In this document: positions 1 through 13,891 of the stretch, piece by piece | Numbering within the stretch: the stretch's first letter is position 1 | Layout of the letters: each line of letters begins with the position of its first letter | From: Gamsiella multidivaricata | Taxonomy: Eukaryota; Mortierellomycota; Mortierellomycetes; Mortierellales; Mortierellaceae | NCBI RefSeq assembly: GCF_025024155.1 | Contig: NW_026251716.1 | Location: forward strand, 62,001 to 126,000 | DNA: 64,000 bases | Direction of reading: 5' to 3' | Notes under the pieces: generated by a model | The model's input: the letters and a program-made list of their open reading frames with translations, nothing else | What the model was told of the DNA's origin: nothing | The model's database searches: none | Program-made: the position numbers and the translations under genes

Positions 1-702
1 ATCGATTTCTAATCAATTCCCGCATTTTTTTTTTCCTTTTCTTTCTTTGCCCATCGCCGCCGCGATCCAAGTAGTTCTTTTTCTATATTTCATCTGGTTC
101 CTGAAACGTTCAATCAAGTTGTCACATGCTCTCAATTGCCCTCAATCTAAAACCATCGCCCTTGTTTTGTCAGCTTGCTCAATTTCTAAGCGAGGAAAAA
201 AAGAAGGCTTTCATGATCATGCAACAAGTAGAGTAAGAACAGCATAACAATCAACAACAGGAACAACAACACTTGCAACAACAACAACAGCAGCCTCCCC
301 TCCAGGAAAAAGGCGTGATTCCATCCAGGTATATCCATCTGCATGAAGTCTCTTGAGCTTCTCAAAAAGACGCGTAAGCATCTCACAACTTTTTGTTCCA
401 TGGAGAACCAGGTCGCGATTACCGTTGTGGACCTTGGTGCTGCCTAAAAAAGAAAAAAAAGGAGGATAGCCCATCCAAAGCGACACTGCGCAACACGCGA
501 TCCACAGATCTTTGCATCCAGCACAGCATTCTTCGACATAATCGCATGCTTTTAATAATACTCGCTCGAACAGAAAAAAAAAAGGGATTTATTCGACTCT
601 GTCTCTTCTTCCCTTCTTCCTCCCTTCCCCACAAGGAAAAAAAAAGAGAAAAGACCCGAAAGCGAAAAAAAAAGAGAGACGACCGCCCGCTTTGCTTGCT
701 TC
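1..702. other. Left-edge flank, no supported gene
   Basis: This stretch lies 3' of the fructose-2,6-bisphosphate gene. It holds a CAA/CAG-rich tract at about 245-295, which would read as poly-Gln on the plus strand or poly-Val/Leu on the minus strand. There are several A-runs between 440 and 680. On the minus strand, a pyrimidine tract followed by TAG ends at about 447 and opens a reading frame that runs to a TGA at 217-219. It could be a 3' exon, but no partner exon or family match is visible. No gene is called. Confidence 0.4.
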
Positions 703-3896
<3,194 letters not shown>

Positions 3897-4538
3897 CGAG
3901 AGATCGTCGTCGTTGCTGGAGTTGAGTGTAGTTGTGAGGAGCTGGTTAGTTGTGAGAGAGAGAGAGAGAGATATGTGTGTGTGTGTTTTTTTTTTTTTGA
4001 ATGGGGTTGATAAACGCTGTAGTAAAAGGCGCCGAGTCACGTGTGAACTTGCCCTGCACTAGCAAAAAAAAAAGAAAAAAGAAAGGGCACAAGATGCAAC
4101 GCGGTCAATTGGAGGAAGCCTTTTGTGGCCCAACCGGGTTGTAAAGGCGGATCATAGTAGGAGGGGGACAGGTTGAGCTGGTTCGTTCGCCGTAGACGTT
4201 TAGATAAGGGAACCCGTTGCATTGTTACGGCGACGTTAGATCCTTTATATCTAAATCATTTCAAGGGGGATTGAATCATCCTCCCAGGGCACGGCCCTTT
4301 GTTGCCGAATGAAGGTTCGATACCACATGGTGCTTCAAGATCAGTCTTTCTATAGGAGATATCAATATAATATGCGCTTGTTTTTTTTATTTATATTTTT
4401 TATTAAATAATATGTAAGAATAGATGGATTGGCTGTCGCTATGGTATCTCGTGTTAATTTGTCTATGCGGGTGAAAGTGAGAGCATCGCTGCATTGCCGG
4501 TTGTAGCTCTCTGTTCGTTGCCGATCTGCCGACTCGCT
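3897..4538. other. Intergenic, between two minus-strand genes
   Basis: Upstream leader of the bisphosphatase gene and 3' flank of the sulfotransferase-like gene. The leader carries a (GA)n run at about 3956-3970 and a (TG)n/T-run at 3973-3998, just upstream of the ATG. No reading frame or RNA gene is supported. Confidence 0.5.
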
Positions 4539-6514
4539 TTATCCGCGATCGACATCGTATTCCCATCCCGGGAAATCCTGTCGATGCTCAAACATGTCGA
4601 CCAGCTTCTGATTGAATGGCTCAAAGACACGCTGAAGGCGGAACCGGGTCGACAGCTCCAGTGGTGGCTCCGAAAAGACTGGGTGTGATGACGAAGATCC
4701 CGTTGAACCGCTCGATACCTTGTGCTCATACTCGAATTCAGGATCCTCGTTCGAGTCCAGAAGATCGTCCTCATCCTGAACAATAATTCCATTAGCACCA
4801 AACATCTTCAATCCTGCGCCACCGTGTCTCAAGGGTGCCATGGGGTCGGTCCCGATCTCGATTGGAAAGTTCATGAAGGGGGATGGGTCTAGGTTCAAAA
4901 AGTGCGACAGCCGAACCATGGTCGAGACAGTCGATTTCCTGTCGTAAAGATCCTCGGTTCTTAATACCAAGATCTTGGTGAACGGAACGTGCTTCACGAA
5001 CTCGTGCAATTGAGAGTAGTAAAGACCCTTGACGATCAGGTTGAGCAATGGAGCAGAGGGATCTAATACAGTAGCATCAAGGATCTCTATCAGCTTCCTG
5101 GCAGTCGACAAATAACAATCGATAAGCAGCATACCACCCAGGCTTACCTCTGGCATTGTTGGACCTTGGTCGATTAGGAAGACCCATCCGCTTGGCAGCT
5201 ATGGCCGCGAATGATTCAAGAGAGATCAAAATTAGTATGAAGAAAGTCACCCGTTAGCAATATCAAAACGATTAGGCCATCGTCCCCAAACTTACTTTTG
5301 GTAGCTTCCTCTGAATGGCACCGCAAGAACTCTGTCCACTTTTTGCTTCCTGGGCGCGCAATACACTCCTTGAGAATCAACAGCTCCTCCGCAACGATCT
5401 CCTCAAAGCTATATCCCGCAGCATATTGTTCTATTCGGTTCATTACATAACAACAATAGGTTAGTAAACATGGTACATGTGCATAATCAATGTGTCACGT
5501 CAGCGCAGAAACACAAAGACCAAGACATTGTTCCACATACTCTGCTCCAGGTAATTGAGGTAGGCGCGGTCGATGGGATCGCGGAAGATGAAGACGACCT
5601 TGATCTCGGGCATAGTGCTCGCAATCCTCTTGCTGGCACCATTCATATGAAGATAACTGGGCGCACACTCTCCAACAAGAATCTTTTGGTCATTGTAGTT
5701 GGGCGAATCTTGATGCTCCATGTTGACGTGGCTGAGCCCATAATGTTGGATATGGGGAAGCGACTCTCCAGAAAGAACGGGATTATGTGAACTGACTGGG
5801 ATGTCCTTGATCGAGGGGAAATACTGTAGATACCACTCGAGGTTCTTCGTCGCTGGGTCGAGGTCGTTATAGCTCTGGGATCCAAAGAAGGGTGTCTCGT
5901 CGCTATCGGGAACATCCAGCAATGAGGCGTTTCCGGTCCTAGACGCCGCAAATTGAAATGGTATCCGCGAATGTGGGACAAAGCAAAAAAAAATCGATTT
6001 TTTAGTCTACATTTCGGATACACCCGCCTCTAGCCTCAAGTGTACAGACTCGGTACCGGGGAACATACCTCTCATACATCTCGTTCGACTTGACAAGATC
6101 CCAGACCTGGGGATGGGTCCGGAAGGCCTCGTAAAGAACATTGGCTCCGCTATGCTCTGCACCAGCAATCATGAAGCTCGGCACGATCTTTTTGCATATC
6201 TGCCAATGTCTTCCATTCTTACAGGCAGGAGGGTAATATACGGTTGTACTCCTCTCCTTCTTGGTCAGACGCCTGGGCAACATATCGATGTCTTCGCTGC
6301 GGTCGTCTTCCAGGGCTGTCGCCAGTGACTTTATCCTGACTTTACCCTTGAATTGAAGACTGTGGGCATACCTCTCCATCATAATACGCTCTGCATCCTG
6401 TGGGTCTGCCTCGAGAATCCCAGAGAGCAGGTTTCTTGAGGGCAGACGCACGATAAGAACCAGGCAGATGGAGAGGAAGCAGCACACCAGGGCGATCCTG
6501 CGCATGCGTAGCAT
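4539..6514 (-). CDS. Membrane-anchored sulfotransferase-like protein
   Basis: Four exons: 6514-6069, 5938-5541, 5430-5296, 5164-4539; 1605 nt, 534 residues. Residues 6-24 form one hydrophobic anchor after a short basic tail, a type II Golgi topology. A stem follows to about residue 110. The fold signature is the 5'-PAPS-binding strand-loop at about 113-130 (SFMIAGAEHSGAN) and the 3'-phosphate-binding region with FIFRDPIDRAY before the end of exon 2. Later come KILVLRTEDL and a C-terminal arginine-rich helix, in the order of heparan-sulfate/NDST-type sulfotransferases (Sulfotransfer family). The expected role is transfer of sulfate from PAPS to a glycan or tyrosine in the Golgi; the acceptor is unknown. 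Oddly, the usual Lys/Thr of the 5' loop read His and Ala/Asn, and the usual Ser after RDPxxRAY is Leu, so catalysis is uncertain. The exon 4 acceptor at 5165 was chosen because it is the only nearby AG that fits the phase. Confidence 0.82.
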
Positions 6515-7341
6515 GATAACTCGCTTTGTTGGATGTGTGGATTTGAAGCAGGAAGGAGTGTGCTGCTGGCTGTAGGAATCACACTCGCGCAGACAGAGAA
6601 AAAATAATATAAATATATGTATATGTTTTTTTAGATACCACTGTCAAATAGCGAGCAAGGAAAGAGAAGAAGCGGGCGTTAGAAAAGGATAAAATATTTG
6701 AGAGCGTGCGATGGATAGAGAAGTGGATGATCGACTAAGGAGTAACCGGAGGTGGATTCGATCGAGTGGAGTCGAGGAGGCGTTGCAGGAGGGATGCTGT
6801 TTATGGTTACCTAGTGTGCAATGGTTGTATGAGGGGGCGAATAAGGAGGTGTGAGATGAGGGTGAAGAGACAGCCGTTGGATGAGACGTTATCCTGGGGA
6901 TGATGATGATGATGATGGTGGTGAGGATGATGATATGATAATGATGAAGAAGATGAGTAAATGATTGAAGGAGAGGGGAGTGGAGGAGACTGTAATTAAA
7001 GCGAGGGATGCTCGGGTCCAATAAAGGAATGTCGAGGAGGGAGGACAAGGCAAGAAGAGAGAAAAAGATGCCAACGAGGGTCGGACCTGGCCCACCTACA
7101 AGGAAGGTGGAGGACCAGACTGGATATAAGTAGCGGAAGGAAATAATGGTTTTCAGCCAGTTTGCGCTACATGGATTTTGTTCGAGAAACGGGAGTGAGA
7201 GATAGACTGCAACCAATTGGCATGCTAAACCGCCTTTTCGGTTTTAGAAGAAATGAAACGATTGCGTTTTCAGGTGCTTCCATTATCTCAGCATGGCTAC
7301 TTTCTTCGCCCTTGAAGTTGGTCCAGGATTGTATTCGTCCG

Positions 7342-7343
<2 letters not shown>

Positions 7344-7374
<31 letters not shown>
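7344..7374. repeat. 31-base T homopolymer
   Basis: An uninterrupted run of T on the plus strand between two divergent genes. It is nucleosome-disfavouring by base composition, but its length may also reflect assembly or sequencing slippage. Confidence 0.85.
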
Positions 7375-7375
<1 letters not shown>

Positions 7376-7707
7376 GATGGACATGCCAAGCATAAAAGAT
7401 ATAAAGAGTCTGCACCATCCGCTTTGTACATAGAATAGACACGCCGATCTCTTTTTTTTTTACTTGTCCAAGCTGGGATAGAATGGTTTGATACCCTCGT
7501 TTCTGTCTCTTTTTTTGTATGTAGTTCTTAAAGACTCGTACTGCGTCATTGGCCTGGCCAATCACACAGGGGCAAACATTATGCTTCCCGCCAACACAGC
7601 CGCCCCCCTCTCCCCCTCTCTCTCTCTGGGCACTGATGATGACACAGCGTTCCATGGAACGACTTACGACTCACTCGCCACGCAATCCTCAGGCACCGAA
7701 TGGGACC

Positions 7708-7715
7708 TATAAATA
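7708..7715 (+). promoter_or_regulatory. TATA box of the AN1 zinc-finger gene
   Basis: The sequence TATAAATA lies 152 bp upstream of the ATG at 7867. A pyrimidine-rich, CAAC-repeat leader lies between them. Position and sequence fit a core promoter; no transcript evidence is available. Confidence 0.55.
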
Positions 7716-7866
7716 CTTGTGAATAAACAGCGGCGTGCTCATCTTCTTCCGCACATTCCTGTATTCTCAATTCACCATCCCATCTCACATTCACGCTCTC
7801 TTCCCTGCTCTCGCCTCATCACTAACCAACCAACCAACCAACCAACCGACCCCCTCCTCCTCTTCC

Positions 7867-8660
7867 ATGGAGCTCCCTTCAATCGGCAAGCATTGCTCCC
7901 ATGCAACCTGCTCCCAACTCGACTTCTTGCCCTACACCTGTCCGTACTGCAAGCAAATCTTTTGGTACTTTCCATCAACAGGCTGCTTCTTATCTGCCGC
8001 AGACAACATGCCCAAACCAATAGTCAATCACCTAACCTCGCTATTCCTCATTTTTATTTTTTGTTTTTGTTTCCTGAATCCATTTGCAGCCAGGACCATT
8101 GGAAACTAGAGGACCACACCTGCCCTAACAAGGGCGATGCAACCCAACAGGACCAGCGTGTACCAATATGCCCTCTATGCGACAAACCCGTCCCCATCAA
8201 AAAGGGCGAGGATCCAAACCTCAGAATGGAGCAGCACATCGCAGCCGGATGTCCTGAACCTGCCACTACCGTCTCAAAACCCATCTATACCAATGCCTGT
8301 AATGCCAAAGGATGCAAGAACCGCTCCGCCATCCCAATTGTCTGTCAAAAATGTCAACTCAATTACTGTCTGAAGCATCGACTGGAGGGCGACCATGCCT
8401 GTGCAAGCCAGCAACAGACAAATGGAAAAAAAACCGGAGCCGGAGCAGCAACCCCATCACGCCCCATTGTCAACGGAGCCAACAACAACAACAACGGCAA
8501 CTTGTCGCTCAAGGCTGCCAATGCTGCCAATGCTGCCAATGCTGCCAGGAATGCAAGAGCAGCCGCAGCAGCTGAATCTAGAGCAACGGCATCGAACACT
8601 GGTCGCCGTCCGGCACCATCAACAGGGAAGAAGGACAAGGACAAGTGCGCGGTCTCGTAA
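7867..8660 (+). CDS. AN1-type zinc-finger protein with C-terminal CaaX box (ZFAND2-like)
   Basis: Two exons, 7867-7964 and 8090-8660, giving 222 residues. The first AN1 finger starts at once (GKHCSHATCSQLDFLPYTC) and is completed across the intron with CQDHWKLEDHTC. A second AN1-type unit carries CNAKGCKNR, CQKCQLNYC and HRLEGDHAC. The rest is a low-complexity tail with an Asn run, a threefold AAN repeat and poly-Ala, ending KDKDKCAVS. The last four residues, CAVS, form a CaaX prenylation box, with Ser favouring farnesyl transfer. In animals, AN1 proteins of the ZFAND2A/B type assist proteasomes during proteotoxic stress, and ZFAND2B is prenylated and membrane-bound. By analogy this protein may act at the ER surface in ubiquitin-dependent protein quality control. 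I saw no ubiquitin-interacting motif. The start at 7867 is the first ATG after the TATA box and puts the first finger at the N-terminus, as in the family. Confidence 0.87.
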
Positions 8661-8873
8661 AGCATCAAGGGACAACTCTCTATCACACCTAGAAGGCAGT
8701 GCGCCGACAACTAATACTCAACCCAACTCATGGTTCTAATATCCTAATAAAGTCGTTGGTGGTATTCTGATCACACAATACAATGTAACATCCATCAAGT
8801 CCAGCACAACAGCATAGACGCAAAATTATTTTATTACAATGGTTGATGAGCAGATGTCTTCGTTGTTTTTCTT

Positions 8874-11713
8874 TTACGCCTTGCCAGCTGTGTCAATAGC
8901 CATCAGAGAACCGATGAAGGTAAGAATCTAGAGGTACAAAAAGGAAACCAAGGGAATGGCGAGCATTAGTGTCTTTGTACTAGAAAAAAACATGTCGCCC
9001 AACATTTGAAGGCAACAGCAGCAGCAATGGCATCATCCAACTTACAAGTTTAGCACGGCACTCAATAATATCCTCGGGAAGGACAAAGATAACTGCGCCA
9101 ATCTTTCTTGCAACCGAAATGGCGTACTTGGCATTCAGCTTAGCGTCCTCCAACGACGTTCCACGGTTGACCATAGCGTAGTCAACCGATCCAGGGCGCA
9201 CTCCATTCAGGACATCGCATACAAAGACTCCAGTCTTGAATGACGGATCCTTGAAGCTACCGACCTTGCTTGTCTTGCCACCGCGCTGGACAGTTTCGTT
9301 GGCCCAACGAATCATCTCCATATCCGTGATATCCCTTCCAGACTTTGACAGCTTCTTCATCGTCTGGGTCACGTTCTCGCGCATCATCTGCCAGACAATG
9401 CCCAGCGTCAGCGTAGGGCTTCCATCCACAATATCGGCGCCCTGCATGTTGACGAGTGTGTAGCGAAGATGCTGTCCGATCATGATAGCGTAGTTGGTGT
9501 TTTCGACCTGCTTGAAGCGGTTCAGGGGCTGTCTACGGCTGACGCGCTTCCAGTCCACAATGCCTGGGTGCATCTTGTCAAATGCCTGCAAGAGAACCAC
9601 TCCATCCTGGAGATCGGTGTACAGGTTATTCACGAAAGGGTCGACATCCAAACTGTTCAGCCAAAGAGCAAAGACTAGAGATTACAAACGACAAAGGGAA
9701 ATCGTTTAGTATCCGGCTCTCTAGTGGACACTGATACGTAGCCAGTAAAATGTCGCCTTACCTCTGGCCTCACGATCACCCTCCGTATCAGGCAGCTCTG
9801 GACGCTCAACCTCCTCCAGTGGGTCGAGACCAGGGTGGTTGTTGAACAGGTTGGCAACAAAAGCCAAGTTCAGCTTGGGGTTTCCAGCAACGAGCGACTG
9901 CGGTGACAAATACTTGCGGCAGTTGAGCTTTTCTGCGTTTTGAAGAATCTGTTCTGCACGCGTGTAGAGGTCGTTCTCCCGAAGTGGGTTCCTGGAGCAA
10001 AGATCCGGCGCCAGCTGATTAAGCAGGATTGTGTAGTTTTCACCGTCTTTGACATCTGTACTAAAATTGTTGACACTGTGAGAGAGCACAATAGATAATA
10101 GATGAAGGTGAGAAAAAATAGAACATCACTGTACTCAATTCGCAAGAGCCATAGAAAGAGCTTAACCGTTGAGCGCCTCTTGGTGAAGAGCGCGAAACTT
10201 ACGTGCGGTGCCATCCTGCTGCCTTCAAGTGGTAGTTGAACCATCTCAACAAAATCTGCTCTGGTGGAAGACGGAGGAATGCCTCCAGAGACTCGTCCTC
10301 CTCCAAGAGACGGTACAGCTCGGGATGAAGACGAATATCGATCTTGGAAAGCAAACCGGCCTTGATAATTTGCCAGATGAGACCCAGAATCAAGTGCTCA
10401 CGTCCGTCCATGATATCCTGAGGTCCAATGTTGACGATACTGCATCCAATAGCCTTGGCCGAATTGATAGCGACGTTGTTGTTTTCGATGATCTGGAAGT
10501 TGGACAGCTTGTTCTTAACGTTCAGGACACGTTCATCGATCGTGTCAGGCACAGAGTCGTTGATGAGTTTGCACAGCAAAAGACCATCTATTTGTGTGAA
10601 ATGGATCGTATTAATTTACTGCCCAGGTCTCGCTAGATAGGTTTGTCGCTCTCCAACAAACAGCGTCGTCGTTTCTGTTCGTCGACTCTCCGTGAAAATC
10701 TCTACGGTCGCAAAAAAGGTTTATCCTCGTCTCTCAATTGCTTCTCCCGTGTTCTTTTCCAAATTCTTACCTCGACACTCGTCAAAGACCTGCATCGTAT
10801 GTGTAGGGATAGGAATCCTGTCTCCGATATGCATATCGCCGGCCAGGACAGAGTTAATATGTGCCGTGAACTCGGAGCGTTCGTCATCGTTCATAGAGTG
10901 GGTGATGTTCTGGTTGGCGCCCTTGACCTGGATGACCTTCTTGCCCGACGTTGGGGCATTGGCACCACCCTCGCGCAACTTGGACACAATCTGTGGTTGT
11001 TATGGAGCATGTTCCGGAGCGTCGCAAGGATTGGATAGGAAAGAAGAGAGAAGAAAATGGTTAGATGAGAGAGAACACAAACTAACAGCAGTGGCAGAGA
11101 TAATGAGAGATAAAAGATGTCATGTTTGTTGTATCGTCGCTGGTCGGTGAAGTCGACCACGCGGCAAACCCCTCCTTTTCTCGTGAAAAAAGCTTTTTTG
11201 CGCGGGAGTCTGCGCGTGTGAAAATAAAAGCAACAATCTCCTTCTTCCTTACCTCAAGGAACTCGTCGACTTCGACCTTTCCGGTGGCATTGATGTCAAC
11301 CGTTTTGATGGTAGCGCGAATCTGATCGTAGGACTGACCCTCACCAATCTCTTGGATGACCTTAACAAGGTCCTTTTGGTCAATTTGGCCACGTCCGTCG
11401 ATATCGAAGCGACTAAGTGTCAAGTGAAGAGCGGAATGATGAGTATTTGGCGCGTTCTGGGCCAAGGCTAAGACGTGTGAAGAACACGTCTGGTTGGACG
11501 CAGAAAAACTCTATGATGTCATCTGCCTATCCACGGCCATTGCTGAGTCCATGGAACAGCGCATCGTATCCGTCCTGACCCTGGCTGAGGAGAGAGTAGG
11601 AGGTTGAGCGAACTGGTTGCAACTCACCGGAACTGGTTGACAAGGTTGTCGACGTCGTTGACAGGCAACTGCGGAAACTTTTTGGCCAGGAGGGCCGAGT
11701 TGATGACGACCAT
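8874..11713 (-). CDS. SAC6: Fimbrin (actin-bundling plastin)
   Basis: Seven exons: 11713-11628, 11412-11253, 10990-10771, 10587-10203, 10075-9762, 9674-9046, 8927-8874; 1848 nt, 615 residues, close to the usual fimbrin length of 610-640. An N-terminal EF-hand pair (FDIDGRGQIDQKDL and VDINATGKVEVDEF) is followed by four calponin-homology domains in two tandem actin-binding modules. Landmarks are DGLLLCKLINDSVP, GREHLILGLIWQIIKAG, NPKLNLAFVANLFN, DLQDGVVLLQAFDK, LTLGIVWQMMRENV and the last-CH motif IFVLPEDI. Fimbrin cross-links actin filaments in endocytic patches and cables. The EF-hands keep enough acidic residues to suggest calcium control of bundling. The final exon is only 18 codons. The short first exon (86 nt) encodes the usual leader ahead of the EF-hands. 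Every junction is GT-AG. Confidence 0.95.
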
Positions 11714-13207
11714 GAGTGGCGTGTGGTTGTGAGGTGATGGATGAGGAGGGGGGGGAAGGAAAGAGTTGAATGTGGAGGGATGGAGGGCGGAGGGCAGAAG
11801 AAATATGACGACAGGCGCTGTGGAATCGAATCTCGTGTCGCTTCGTTCCTCTGAAACGGCACGATGCGTTCTTTTCGGTCTCAGAACAGCCGTGTTCAAT
11901 TAAATGCAAATCAGCGCTGTCTCCCTCTGTAACTGCACACACGTTCGCCTCCCCATGTCTGGGGCCATTGCTGTGCCTCCGCTTCATCCTCCTGGCGTTT
12001 TGAACTTGAGCAGCCAACAGCCCACTGGTCCTCGTTCGCAGGGGGTGAACAAATACGCCCCCAACATGCCAAGGCGCCAAGGAAACGATGACCATCTCCA
12101 TCGGCACTATCGCCTATATGACACGGTATCAAGCGCCGCCTTGTAAATAATTGGTAGCAACGGATTCGCAGTGCACCTCCTGTATGCCAAGTACGCTGAG
12201 GGGCGTAGATGCATACCGAGCATATAATCCTAATCAACGCGTTGCGTTGTCACGGTACTTCGCGTCCATATCGCAATGGATATCTTCATATGCCTAGACA
12301 CACCCTCCCCATGCAAGTGGATCGTCATTCTGCAAAGAACATGCTACACAGTACAGAATGCACATCCAATTTCCGTTGAGATTATTACGCCCGCCTTTAA
12401 TATCTTCTAATCAACAAGCGCGTTTTTCTTACTTGTGTTTATCGTTCGTTATCTGCCTTCGTCGTCGAATGGGCGCGTGCTCATGTAGTTCTCCGAGATA
12501 CGATCGGGCAAAAAAAAAAAAAAAAAACACGCACGTTCTACCAACCAGTTCCCGAGATCTAGGCAGCCTTTTCATGCAACGCTCTACAGAATAATCTCCC
12601 CGCATGGTAATGAAGGAACTCTCGCGTCCAGCGGAATAGAACGTCCACATCTCTTTTAATGCAATTAAACGAATAAACTCTGTGAAGCCCTACAGGATTT
12701 TCGAGCCCACATCCACACGCAATAAAACAACCATCCCTTTGGACGATATGGGAACCCTTTCCTGCGTCGTCCCCGTCTCTTTATCTCATTTATATATAAT
12801 TTACCGGTGTATCCCTTTATCATAAACCAATATCCGATCCAAGGGAAGGACAATCGCTGTTTCCTCCTGCAGTTCACACCGATCAACCTTTGTTCCCCAT
12901 ATCCAAATTGCTCTCCTTGCCTCCCATTCTCGTCGCTGTCGTCCTCATGCCATCCATGTTGTGTACTCCTTCTCGGTACCGCGTCGCATCTTGGGCCAGC
13001 ACCTTCATTATCATCCTCCACAATGCTTCCTCGATCCCAGACTCCCTCACCCGATCATGACCATGTATAAATACCGCATCCTCCTCAACGATTTCCTCCA
13101 ACCAGACTTCAACAAGCACGCCTTCTCCTCTCTCTATCCCCTCCAGCTCTTTCAGCATCAACCTATTCCGCTCCTCTTTCCCCCAGCGCCTTACAATCAT
13201 CGCCACT
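11714..13207. other. Intergenic, no supported gene
   Basis: Shared upstream region of fimbrin (-) and the secreted LPMO-like gene (+). It contains an A-run at 12510-12527. Reading frames on both strands around 11.9-12.2 kb have no recognisable motif and no coding-like pattern. The last 150 bp carry the TATA element of the downstream gene. Confidence 0.45.
13066..13073 (+). promoter_or_regulatory. TATA box of the secreted LPMO-like gene
   Basis: TATAAATA lies 142 bp before the ATG at 13208. The spacing is almost the same as for the AN1 gene. The intervening leader is pyrimidine-rich. Confidence 0.55.
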
Positions 13208-13891
13208 ATGCAGGGTCCAAGCTTCCTCATCGGCCTCTTCCTCCTCCTCGGTCTTTCTCTCCTGCAGGACACCAGCGTCGACGCACACTCCTGGCTTGAC
13301 TGCTCCAACATGCTCCCCTCCGGAAAATGCGCCGGCTACCCTATCGGATATCCCACCCGCGCCAACCCCGACATCAACACCCTCTACACCTATCTCATCT
13401 CCGGCCGCCCACCCACGGCCCCTGTCTGCCAACCCGGCCGTCAGAGCATCTTCCCTGGCAAAAACCCCAAGACCCTACCTCCCGCATCCGCCGTACCTGG
13501 TCAAAAGCTTCACTTGACCTGGGAGGCCAACGGCCATCTGAACAACGTAGCCTCACCCTCTCAGTTCAGGACCAAGGTATCTGTCTACTGGAAGGGTGTA
13601 CCCAACAAAGTCATCAAGACGCGTTCGGAGCTGTCGAAGCCCTCACTGCTGCTCAAGACCATGGATTTCGCGACCCCACAGAACTGCGACAACCCCGCGA
13701 ACCCGAACACGGTTTGTCACGGGTACGTGACCATCCCGAAGGGAACCCAGCCGGGCAAGTACCAGATGGTCTGGTACTGGCGATTTGATCAAAACCCTGT
13801 CGGTGAGGAGTACTCGACTTGCTTTGAGGTCGATGTCAAGGCTCCAAAGCCCGCCAAGCGCGCTAACAAGCGAAGACTTTTGTTGGATTAA
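13208..13891 (+). CDS. Secreted LPMO-like / chitin-binding type-4-like protein
   Basis: An intronless gene of 227 residues. A clear signal peptide (residues 1-26, hydrophobic LFLLLGLSLL) would be cut after SVDA and leave an N-terminal histidine, HSWLDC. A free N-terminal His is the first ligand of the copper histidine brace in lytic polysaccharide monooxygenases. A second candidate ligand is the His in WEANGHLNN, and an aromatic axial residue is available in the C-terminal strand YSTCFEVDV. Paired cysteines (WLDCSN, GKCAGY, QNCDNP, NTVCHG, STCFEV) suggest disulfides. The last 18 residues are Lys/Arg-rich (KPAKRANKRR). The family (AA10/AA11-like, chitin-binding type 4) is inferred from this architecture, not from alignment. 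If correct, the enzyme oxidatively cleaves chitin or another polysaccharide outside the cell or in the wall. It could instead be a non-catalytic copper-binding member of the fold. Confidence 0.68.
   Translation: MQGPSFLIGLFLLLGLSLLQDTSVDAHSWLDCSNMLPSGKCAGYPIGYPTRANPDINTLYTYLISGRPPTAPVCQPGRQSIFPGKNPKTLPPASAVPGQKLHLTWEANGHLNNVASPSQFRTKVSVYWKGVPNKVIKTRSELSKPSLLLKTMDFATPQNCDNPANPNTVCHGYVTIPKGTQPGKYQMVWYWRFDQNPVGEEYSTCFEVDVKAPKPAKRANKRRLLLD

Larger units (their letters stand above)
6515..7866. other. Divergent intergenic region with simple repeats
   Basis: Shared upstream region of the sulfotransferase-like gene (-) and the AN1 protein gene (+). It contains a GAT/GGT trinucleotide tract around 6898-6935, a 31-base T-run at 7344-7374, a T-run at 7452-7461 and a CT-rich stretch near 7605-7627. 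Long reading frames on the minus strand here are low-complexity and look fortuitous. No RNA gene was seen. Confidence 0.5.

Noticed and set aside
6644..7216. 190-residue minus-strand open frame
   Set aside because: Composition driven by GAT/GAG simple repeats (poly-Ile/Ser); no motif; overlaps the upstream region of a gene.
13163..13432. Minus-strand Gly/Val-rich frame opposite the LPMO-like gene
   Set aside because: Shadow frame of the GC-rich coding sequence; no start context or motif.
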